Shown: in pieces, positions 6,258 through 11,424 of the stretch
Position numbering within the stretch: the first letter of the stretch is position 1
Layout of the letters: the number at the start of each line of letters is the position of its first letter
Assembly: GCA_030429325.1 (NCBI GenBank)
Contig: JAUICT010000031.1
Span: 1-11,424, forward strand
From: Bacteroidia bacterium
GTDB taxonomy: Bacteria; Bacteroidota; Bacteroidia; Flavobacteriales; Flavobacteriaceae
DNA length: 11,424 nt
Direction of reading: 5' to 3'
Translations under genes and position numbers: made by a program
Notes under the pieces: model-generated
Databases searched by the model: none
What the model saw: only the letters and a program-made list of their open reading frames with translations
Told to the model about the DNA's origin: nothing

Positions 6258-6281
6258 ATTCCGTATCAAGTACGGAATGAC
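6258..6281. repeat. extragenic palindrome ending in TGAC
   Basis: ATTCCGTA-TCAAG-TACGGAAT is a perfect stem with 8-bp arms and a 5-nt loop, followed by GAC. It lies 7 nt beyond the stop codon of the minus-strand DUF5916 gene, so it may form a 3'-end hairpin in that transcript, though no T-run follows on either strand. Confidence 0.7.
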
Positions 6282-6288
6282 ACTTCTC

Positions 6289-8940
6289 TTAGAGAACAAA
6301 TCGATAGGTAGCCTTCAACAGGAAAATGTTCTGCGGTTTCTGTCCAAAAATGTTATCGTTCAAGCTGGGCAACAATCCATTTGTGGGGTCTCCATCGCGG
6401 GACACATCTTGGGACCACACCAAGAACAGTTCGGAACCTGGGATGTATTCCCATCGTATCACCAAATTGGAACGGAACTGCACAAATGAAAAGTCTGGAT
6501 TGTCAAAGTTGAAGTCTTCGGTACCGTCCAGATTTTCATCAACGGAATAGACATCATCCATTAAAGTTACCTGATCTTGACCATAGGTCATGATTCTATC
6601 CTCAAATCGCTTGGCCGTGGCATTGGTCACATGTTTAAAGTTCGCATACCTACCTCTGGAAATAAAAGGTTGCCCCCAATATTGAATGGTAAGGTTGGGG
6701 TTGATGGTATAATTCAATCGAATGGACATGCTCAGCGTGCGTTGGTCAATCTCGCCGTTCAGATATCGTGGCGAGCCGTTCACATCATCAAAATTGTCCA
6801 CAAACTGGAGTTTATCATGGTTGATACGTAGCGAGGGAAAAGCCGAAACACTCAATGCATTTATGGGCTGATAAATAATTCCACCTTCCATAAAGTAGGA
6901 CTTGTATGAATTGTCCAATGCTTTTCGCCCATTGTGAAAAAAGACAAACCTCATTTTCTTCCGGTTATCCGTTTCAATATTATTCCAAAAACTCACCCAA
7001 GGTGACAATCGCAATCGAGGTCCACCCCGCAGGGCGAAGTTTGAGTATTCAATCGGAGCATAGTTTAATCCAATATTGGTAAACCAATTGCCTTTCCAGT
7101 TTTGCCAGCTATTGGTGTTGAATTGCATGTAATTATGCCTGCCGCCAAAGTCCCAAGCTGTCCAATGGTTATAGTTTATCCCATACTGTCTAAACGTACT
7201 GTCCGGTTTTAAGGTGCGGTAGCCTATCCATGTGTAGTGTCGGATGTCATCGGACTGGCGTTGAAAACCAATATCGTTGAGTTCCAATTCAGGAGAACGC
7301 CATGTGGCCCCACTTTCAAATCGAAAATTACCTTTTCCAAGTTTCCCTATCTGAAGATTCCCCCCTGTACCGGTCAAAGATGTTCTGGTAGAATCCACCT
7401 CCAAATAGTCCGCATCTACCCTTTGAAAAAGATGGGTAATGGACTCTTGGGTATTCTTGATAGCGGTTTCGCCACCTTTTACATGGCTAAAGGTGATATT
7501 ACCTTCCAAAAACCAATCCCTATTGTTCCATTGGTGTTTAAAATCGACCCCACCTGTAAACGCAGACTTGTGCAAAAAATCCAACGTCTCCGGAAGTTTC
7601 TCTCTGTGAGTGGTCGTGAAAATACCCCCTATGTATGAGTTCCGGTCATTAAAATCCTTTTGGAGCCTTCCCACAAAATAATTGGTCAAGGGCTCTACCA
7701 TTTCCTTGCGATGGTCGCCATTAACGCCTGAAACGGTGGCCCGTCTTTGGGCGGTGACACTTTCCAAAACCCCGATGGCCCAACCATTCTTGGTCTTACC
7801 GCTGAACTTGGCCGCTCCTATTATGGGTGTATTGGCCGGTTGGTCCACAAACTCGCCATCTTCGGTATCAGGGCTTCCTTGTGGACTTCTCCCAATACGC
7901 CTTGAATAAAAAATGTTGTCTGAACCAAAGGTATTCCCTGCTTCGGATTGGGAAAGATTGAAATCAAAAATATTCTTATTCTCAACAAAGAAGGGTCGCC
8001 TCTCCTGAAAGAAAATTTGGAATCCATCCAACGCAATGGCCGAAGGATCAGCCTCTACTTGCCCAAAGTCTGGGTTTACCGTTAAATCCAAGGTAAGGTC
8101 ATTGGTCACCCCTATCTTGGCATCCAGGCCAACAGCAATATCGCTATCATTTCCATCTTCAAATGGGTTCCCTTCTTCTGCTTCAAAAGTCTCTGTTTTG
8201 GCCACCGTGTACGGTTGAATTTCCACTTGCCTTTGAGGTTCAATGTTCTTCAGCCCATGTAGTTCTCCAAATTCACTGGTCCAACCTGCTGCATCCCTTG
8301 GTAAACGTTGCCACACCGAACGCTCCTCTCCTCTAAAATATCTCCGCATTACTTGAAAGCCCCATACTTGATCTTGAGTACGCCCAAACTTAATTTGACT
8401 TAGTGGTATCCGCATTTCGGCTGTCCAACCTTCCTCATCGGTATGGGTCTTCACATACCAGATGGGGTTCCAGCTATCATCTTCATTGCCGCCATTTTCA
8501 GAACCAAAAACATCACCTTTAACCCCAGCTGCCGTGACTATGAAACCAAAGGAGGTACGTTTGTCCAAATAGCTGTCAATAAAAACCCCAATCCAATCTC
8601 CTTCAAAACCATCACGTCTAGACAAACGCTTTACAATTTTTTCAGGTTCTTCATCAAAACAACGGACACCTATATATAATGACTTGCTATCATAGAGCAC
8701 TTTAAATGATGTCTGTTGAGCGGGCGGGGTGTTCTCATCTGGTCGTTGTTCAATGAAATCATCCCCCCATTGTACCAAGTTCCACGAGGGATCATCGAGA
8801 ATTCCGTCTATATCAGGAGCCGGTTGATCACCCAAATCATGGGTCTGGTATATTTTTTTAGGGACTACAAGGGTTGAATCTTGGGCTTGTACAGCAGCAA
8901 CGAATAAGCCACAAAAAAAGATAAAGCAAAGGTATTTCAC
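6289..8940 (-). CDS. DUF5916 outer-membrane protein with N-terminal CBM9-like domain
   Basis: The 883-residue protein starts with a signal peptide: MKYL, a hydrophobic core to about 17, and a probable cleavage after AQA/AQ near residue 20. Residues about 41-235 form a carbohydrate-binding family 9-like domain (DGILDDPSWN at 45-54, then LYIGVRCFD and WTAEMRIPLSQIKFG). The rest is the DUF5916 region with its hallmarks NPDFGQVEADP (289-299) and ERRPFFVENKNIF (313-325). It continues as alternating aromatic-rich strands to a C-terminal YRFVL, suggesting a beta-barrel in the outer membrane. The ligand and biochemical role are unknown; members often accompany polymer uptake, but no SusC/SusD, TonB-dependent receptor or hydrolase gene is nearby. 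The start is a GTG at 8940-8938. No in-frame ATG exists between it and the upstream stop, and the signal peptide begins right there. The gene is a single unit, convergent with the aminotransferase and divergent from rplM. Confidence 0.9.
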   Translation of the reverse strand: MKYLCFIFFCGLFVAAVQAQDSTLVVPKKIYQTHDLGDQPAPDIDGILDDPSWNLVQWGDDFIEQRPDENTPPAQQTSFKVLYDSKSLYIGVRCFDEEPEKIVKRLSRRDGFEGDWIGVFIDSYLDKRTSFGFIVTAAGVKGDVFGSENGGNEDDSWNPIWYVKTHTDEEGWTAEMRIPLSQIKFGRTQDQVWGFQVMRRYFRGEERSVWQRLPRDAAGWTSEFGELHGLKNIEPQRQVEIQPYTVAKTETFEAEEGNPFEDGNDSDIAVGLDAKIGVTNDLTLDLTVNPDFGQVEADPSAIALDGFQIFFQERRPFFVENKNIFDFNLSQSEAGNTFGSDNIFYSRRIGRSPQGSPDTEDGEFVDQPANTPIIGAAKFSGKTKNGWAIGVLESVTAQRRATVSGVNGDHRKEMVEPLTNYFVGRLQKDFNDRNSYIGGIFTTTHREKLPETLDFLHKSAFTGGVDFKHQWNNRDWFLEGNITFSHVKGGETAIKNTQESITHLFQRVDADYLEVDSTRTSLTGTGGNLQIGKLGKGNFRFESGATWRSPELELNDIGFQRQSDDIRHYTWIGYRTLKPDSTFRQYGINYNHWTAWDFGGRHNYMQFNTNSWQNWKGNWFTNIGLNYAPIEYSNFALRGGPRLRLSPWVSFWNNIETDNRKKMRFVFFHNGRKALDNSYKSYFMEGGIIYQPINALSVSAFPSLRINHDKLQFVDNFDDVNGSPRYLNGEIDQRTLSMSIRLNYTINPNLTIQYWGQPFISRGRYANFKHVTNATAKRFEDRIMTYGQDQVTLMDDVYSVDENLDGTEDFNFDNPDFSFVQFRSNLVIRWEYIPGSELFLVWSQDVSRDGDPTNGLLPSLNDNIFGQKPQNIFLLKATYRFVL

Positions 8941-9105
8941 CTGATTTGTTTTTTGATTGATCCTAATAAAGACCCAACAAGGCCATTCCAGTTACAGTTT
9001 TCAAAGACTTTAAACTTTCTTTAACAAAAAATAATGGATTTATGAGTTGTTTTGACCCTTTCCCGTACAAAATGGAAAAACCAAAAAAATATTCCCAATC
9101 AACCG

Positions 9106-9136
9106 TTTGTAATTCAATCTAATAATTGTACATTTG
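9106..9136 (+). promoter_or_regulatory. Bacteroidetes-type promoter of rplM-rpsI
   Basis: TTTG at 9106-9109 and TACATTTG at 9129-9136 are separated by 19 nt. This is a complete match to the Bacteroidetes primary sigma factor consensus (TTTG, about 19 nt, TAnnTTTG). Transcription should begin around 9141-9145, giving a leader of about 40 nt before the rplM start at 9183. Confidence 0.85.
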
Positions 9137-9139
9137 CAG

Positions 9140-9152
9140 CCCGTTTATCGGG
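9140..9152 (+). promoter_or_regulatory. small hairpin at the 5' end of the rplM leader
   Basis: CCCG-TTTAT-CGGG is a 4-bp GC stem with a 5-nt loop, just at or after the predicted transcription start. It could stabilise the mRNA or take part in autoregulation, as L13 does in E. coli, but the stem is too short to claim that. The exact start site decides whether it is transcribed whole. Confidence 0.3.
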
Positions 9153-9182
9153 ATAGGTTATTAAATCAATACTATTAGAGCA

Positions 9183-9638
9183 GTGGACACATTAAGTTAT
9201 AAGACTATTTCCGCCAATAAATCTACCGTTGACAAGCAATGGTTATTGGTTGATGCTGAAGGACAGACATTGGGTAGATTGGCATCGAAAGTAGCCAAAT
9301 TGCTTAGAGGAAAGCATAAAACCAACTACACTCCCCATGTGGATTGTGGAGACAATGTTATTGTCATCAATGCCGAGAAAATCAATTTGACCGGCAATAA
9401 GTTGGATGACAAAGTATATTTGAGATACACAGGATATCCAGGTGGACAGCGCTCTGCTTCCGCTAAGGATGTTTTGGAAAAACACCCTGAGCGAATCATT
9501 GAGAATTCGGTAAAAGGAATGTTGCCCAAGAACAGACTTGGCGCCGACCTTTTCCGAAACCTAAAAGTATATGCTGGTCCTGAGCATGGACAAGAAGCAC
9601 AAAAACCAAAAGCAATAAACTTAAACGACTACAAATAA
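9183..9638 (+). CDS. rplM: 50S ribosomal protein L13
   Basis: L13 is an early-assembly protein of the large ribosomal subunit that binds 23S rRNA. The 151-residue product has the conserved stretches LLVDAEGQTLGRLASKVAKLLRGK (as read over residues 22-45), YTPHVDCGDNVIVINAEKI, YLRYTGYPGG and KGMLPKNRLGADLFRNLKVYAG. The N-terminus MDTLSYKTISANKSTV is the form I recognise from flavobacterial L13. It begins at GTG 9183, with no in-frame ATG nearby upstream that would fit better. A complete Bacteroidetes promoter lies 47-77 nt upstream. The stop codon overlaps the rpsI start by one base (TAATG), so the two proteins are likely co-translated. Nothing is truncated. Confidence 0.97.
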   Translation: MDTLSYKTISANKSTVDKQWLLVDAEGQTLGRLASKVAKLLRGKHKTNYTPHVDCGDNVIVINAEKINLTGNKLDDKVYLRYTGYPGGQRSASAKDVLEKHPERIIENSVKGMLPKNRLGADLFRNLKVYAGPEHGQEAQKPKAINLNDYK

Positions 9639-10024
9639 TGGAAGTGGTTCATAAGATTGGTAGAAGAAAAACTGCTGTGGCAAGGGTATACGTTTCCGAG
9701 GGTAAAGGAAACATTACCATCAATAAAAGAGATTTAAACGAATACTTCACCACAGCCACTTTGCAATATAAAGTAAAGCAACCTTTTGCTTTGACCGAAA
9801 CTGAAGACAGCTACGATGTAAAAGTAAATGTTTACGGTGGTGGAATCACTGGTCAAGCAGAGGCCGTTCGTTTGGCTTTGTCCAGAGCCATGTGCGAAAT
9901 AAATGAAGAGAACAGAAGCGTTCTTAAACCAGAAGGACTCTTGACAAGAGACCCAAGAATGGTGGAAAGGAAGAAATTCGGTCAGAAGAAAGCCCGTAAG
10001 AAATTCCAGTTCTCCAAACGTTAA
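9638..10024 (+). CDS. rpsI: 30S ribosomal protein S9
   Basis: S9 is a small-subunit head protein whose C-terminal tail reaches the P-site tRNA. The 128-residue product is full length: IGRRKTAVARV near the N-terminus (7-17), VYGGGITGQAEAVRLALSRA in the middle (65-84), LLTRDPRMVERKKFGQKKAR near the end and the classical tail KFQFSKR with the terminal arginine. The ATG shares one base with the rplM TAA. An inverted-repeat terminator lies 40 nt past the stop. Pairing with rplM is conserved across bacteria. Confidence 0.98.
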   Translation: MEVVHKIGRRKTAVARVYVSEGKGNITINKRDLNEYFTTATLQYKVKQPFALTETEDSYDVKVNVYGGGITGQAEAVRLALSRAMCEINEENRSVLKPEGLLTRDPRMVERKKFGQKKARKKFQFSKR

Positions 10025-10030
10025 TATTTC

Positions 10031-10044
10031 GGTGCGTTTGCACC
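10031..10044 (+). other. small GC hairpin just after rpsI
   Basis: GGTGC-GTTT-GCACC is a perfect 5-bp stem with a 4-nt loop, beginning 7 nt after the rpsI stop. It is followed by TATATATAAG rather than a T-run. It may protect the 3' end of the rplM-rpsI mRNA or be part of a structured spacer with the terminator. Confidence 0.45.
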
Positions 10045-10063
10045 TATATATAAGTTCATTGAG

Positions 10064-10095
10064 AACCCTGAATTTATTTTCAGGGTTAAATTTTT
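10064..10095 (+). terminator. intrinsic terminator after rpsI
   Basis: AACCCTGAA (10064-10072) and TTCAGGGTT (10079-10087) form a perfect 9-bp stem around the loop TTTATT, followed by AAATTTTT. This is a good rho-independent terminator for the rplM-rpsI transcript. If it is only partly efficient, some transcripts would continue into rpsB. Confidence 0.75.
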
Positions 10096-10161
10096 AACCA
10101 AGTTGTCGTTGTTCCAAAAGGAAAAAAATCGACTTTTTGGAATTTAGTTTAGCATCTAAAT

Positions 10162-10192
10162 GGAGAGGGCGAGCTTTTGTGACCACCTCTTT
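10162..10192 (+). promoter_or_regulatory. possible stem in the rpsB leader
   Basis: AGAGG (10164-10168) can pair with CCTCT (10186-10190), extended by two G-U pairs using 10162-10163 and 10191-10192. It lies 37 nt before the rpsB ATG. S2 autoregulates through an rpsB leader in gammaproteobacteria; whether this stem does anything similar is inference. No full Bacteroidetes promoter was found between 10096 and 10229; the closest is TAGTTTAG at 10145-10152 with one mismatch. Confidence 0.25.
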
Positions 10193-10229
10193 ATTGCTAC
10201 TACAACGGAACGTAAACTAAGTACAAAAA

Positions 10230-11399
10230 ATGGCAAGTAAAATCGAAGTCAAAGACTTATTGGAAGCAGGTGTGCATTTTGGACACCTAACCCGAAAGTG
10301 GAATCCTAACATGGCGCCCTACATCTACATGGAGCGTAACGGAATCCACGTTATCAACCTTTACAAAACGGTTGCTAAACTGGAAGAGGCCAACGAGGCC
10401 CTAAAGAAAATTGCTGCTTCTGGCAGAAAAATCCTTTTCGTAGCTACAAAAAAACAAGCCAAGGATATTGTTGCGGACAAAGTATCCAAGGTAAACATGC
10501 CATACATCACTGAAAGATGGCCAGGCGGTATGTTGACCAACTTTGTAACCATTCGTAAAGCCGTTAAAAAAATGGCTGCAATTGACCGCATGAAAAAAGA
10601 CGGGACTTTTAACACTCTTTCCAAAAAAGAAAGATTGCAAGTAGACCGTTTGCGCGCGAAACTGGACAAGAACTTGGGTTCCATAGCTGATATGACCCGT
10701 TTGCCCGGCGCTATCTTCATAGTGGACACCATGCGGGAGCATATTGCTGTAAAAGAAGCCCAAAAATTGAACATTCCCATTTTTGCAATGGTGGACACCA
10801 ACTCAGACCCAAGACCTATTGATTATGTGATTCCTGCCAACGACGATGCCGGTAAATCCATCGAAGCTATCTTGGAAGAAGTAACCAAAGCTGTTGCTGA
10901 AGGTTTGGCCGAGCGCAAAAATGACAAACAAGACGATAAGGAGGAAGAGGAAGAAGTAGTTGCAAAAGCTGTTGTTGCTGAAGATGATGACGATGACGCA
11001 ACAGAAGCCAAAACTCCAAAAAAAGCTAAGCCGGCTGCTAAGAAAGAGGAAAAACCTGCCGCTAAAAAAGAAGAAAAAGCCGTAGAAAAGAAAGAGGAAA
11101 AGGCAGAAAAACCTGCTGAACCTGCCAAAAAAGAAGAAGCTGTTAAAGCAGATGACTTGACCAAAGTTGAAGGTATCGGGCCCAAAGCAGCAGAGGCAAT
11201 TGTAAACGGCGGTATTGGAACCTATGCTGAACTAGCAAAAGCTGACCCAGAAAAAATCAAGGAAATCCTAACCGAAGCCAGTTCAAACTTGGCTCATCTA
11301 GACCCAACTTCATGGCCAAAACAAGCAAAATTGGCCGCTGATGGCAAATGGGATGAATTGAAAGAATGGCAAGACAGTGTAAAAGGTGGGGTTGAATAA
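10230..11399 (+). CDS. rpsB: 30S ribosomal protein S2 with C-terminal charged linker and helix-hairpin-helix domain
   Basis: Residues 1 to about 230 are a normal S2 of the small ribosomal subunit: LLEAGVHFGHLTRKWNPNM (10-28), ITERWPGGMLTNF (93-105), RLPGAIFIVDTMREHIAVKEA (157-177) and MVDTNSDPRPIDYVIPANDD (187-206). Bacterial S2 usually ends near residue 230-260, but this protein runs to 389. Residues 231-308 are a low-complexity linker: an acidic block (EEEEE, then DDDDD at 252-256), then Lys/Glu/Ala/Pro-rich sequence with four KKEE units (271, 279, 287, 300). Residues 309-389 resemble a helix-hairpin-helix domain, with VEGIGPKAAEAI at 313-324 and a second part ending in a WPKQAKLAADGKW motif (362-374). 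The reading frame is continuous and the codon use does not change, so the extension looks genuine. HhH domains commonly bind nucleic acid, but its function here is unknown. The start has no Shine-Dalgarno sequence. Confidence 0.95.
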   Translation: MASKIEVKDLLEAGVHFGHLTRKWNPNMAPYIYMERNGIHVINLYKTVAKLEEANEALKKIAASGRKILFVATKKQAKDIVADKVSKVNMPYITERWPGGMLTNFVTIRKAVKKMAAIDRMKKDGTFNTLSKKERLQVDRLRAKLDKNLGSIADMTRLPGAIFIVDTMREHIAVKEAQKLNIPIFAMVDTNSDPRPIDYVIPANDDAGKSIEAILEEVTKAVAEGLAERKNDKQDDKEEEEEVVAKAVVAEDDDDDATEAKTPKKAKPAAKKEEKPAAKKEEKAVEKKEEKAEKPAEPAKKEEAVKADDLTKVEGIGPKAAEAIVNGGIGTYAELAKADPEKIKEILTEASSNLAHLDPTSWPKQAKLAADGKWDELKEWQDSVKGGVE

Positions 11400-11424
11400 A
11401 CCAAAGCTGATTTAACATTGTCCT

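Noticed and set aside
2595..6281. CRISPR array made of the repeated palindromes
   Set aside because: The elements differ in sequence, are not regularly spaced, have no uniform spacers and no cas genes are present.
6250..6489. Short plus-strand frame starting in the convergent spacer
   Set aside because: It begins within a palindrome and runs over the 3' end of the DUF5916 gene; a repeat-derived chance frame.
7237..7638. Plus-strand open frame of 133 codons inside the DUF5916 gene
   Set aside because: The opposite strand encodes the conserved barrel region without interruption; the plus-strand product shows no family features.
8940..8994. N-terminal extension of the DUF5916 protein upstream of GTG 8940
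   Set aside because: The frame is open back to a TAA at about 8994-8992 but has no ATG, and a proper signal peptide starts exactly at the GTG.
10980..11140. Repetitive linker of rpsB as an assembly artefact or frameshift
   Set aside because: The KKEE units differ at the codon level and the frame remains open into a structured, conserved-looking C-terminal domain, so a real linker is the better explanation.
10823..11185. Minus-strand open frame opposite the rpsB tail, rich in Ser and Ala
   Set aside because: It is the antisense shadow of the Lys/Glu/Ala-rich linker codons; it resembles no protein and lies inside a clear rpsB frame.

Overview
The window looks like a chromosomal segment from a member of the Bacteroidota, most likely a marine Flavobacteriaceae species. 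The basis is the rplM-rpsI-rpsB gene order, the form of the L13, S9 and S2 proteins, a textbook Bacteroidetes promoter (TTTG-N19-TAnnTTTG) upstream of rplM, starts without Shine-Dalgarno sequences, a DUF5916/CBM9-like outer-membrane protein, and GTCA/TGAC-footed extragenic palindromes. Genus assignment is not possible from the sequence alone.

Layout. Positions 1-211 are a noncoding left edge. It holds a likely promoter and operator for the first operon, and possibly the first 12 codons of a divergent gene. Positions 212-6088 (+ strand) form a five-gene aromatic amino acid catabolic cluster: 4-hydroxyphenylpyruvate dioxygenase (hppD), homogentisate 1,2-dioxygenase (hmgA), fumarylacetoacetase (fahA), a flavin-reductase-like FMN-binding split-barrel protein of unknown role, and a HisC-family PLP aminotransferase overlapping it by ATGA. 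The gaps between the first four genes (80, 122 and 189 bp) hold heptamer repeats or extragenic palindromes. Positions 6089-6288 are a convergent spacer with four more palindromes. Positions 6289-8940 (- strand) encode a signal-peptide-bearing DUF5916 protein with an N-terminal CBM9-like domain and a predicted outer-membrane barrel. Positions 8941-9182 are the divergent spacer with the rplM promoter. Positions 9183-11399 (+ strand) carry rplM, rpsI and rpsB, with an intrinsic terminator and possible leader structure between rpsI and rpsB. The last 25 bases are spacer; tsf would be the usual next gene.

How the genes work together. The aminotransferase would convert tyrosine to 4-hydroxyphenylpyruvate. 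HppD makes homogentisate, HmgA opens the ring to maleylacetoacetate, and FahA hydrolyses fumarylacetoacetate to fumarate and acetoacetate. No maleylacetoacetate isomerase (maiA) is present, and one co-located gene (the flavin-reductase-like protein) has no assigned step. The ribosomal genes are an unrelated housekeeping block.

Most of the window is ordinary. The points I would look at again are the S2 protein with a charged linker and C-terminal helix-hairpin-helix domain, the missing isomerase alongside an unexplained flavin-reductase-like protein, the paired palindromes at the hppD promoter, two near-identical hairpins placed exactly the same distance before consecutive start codons, and a period-7 AACTNNN repeat just before hmgA.
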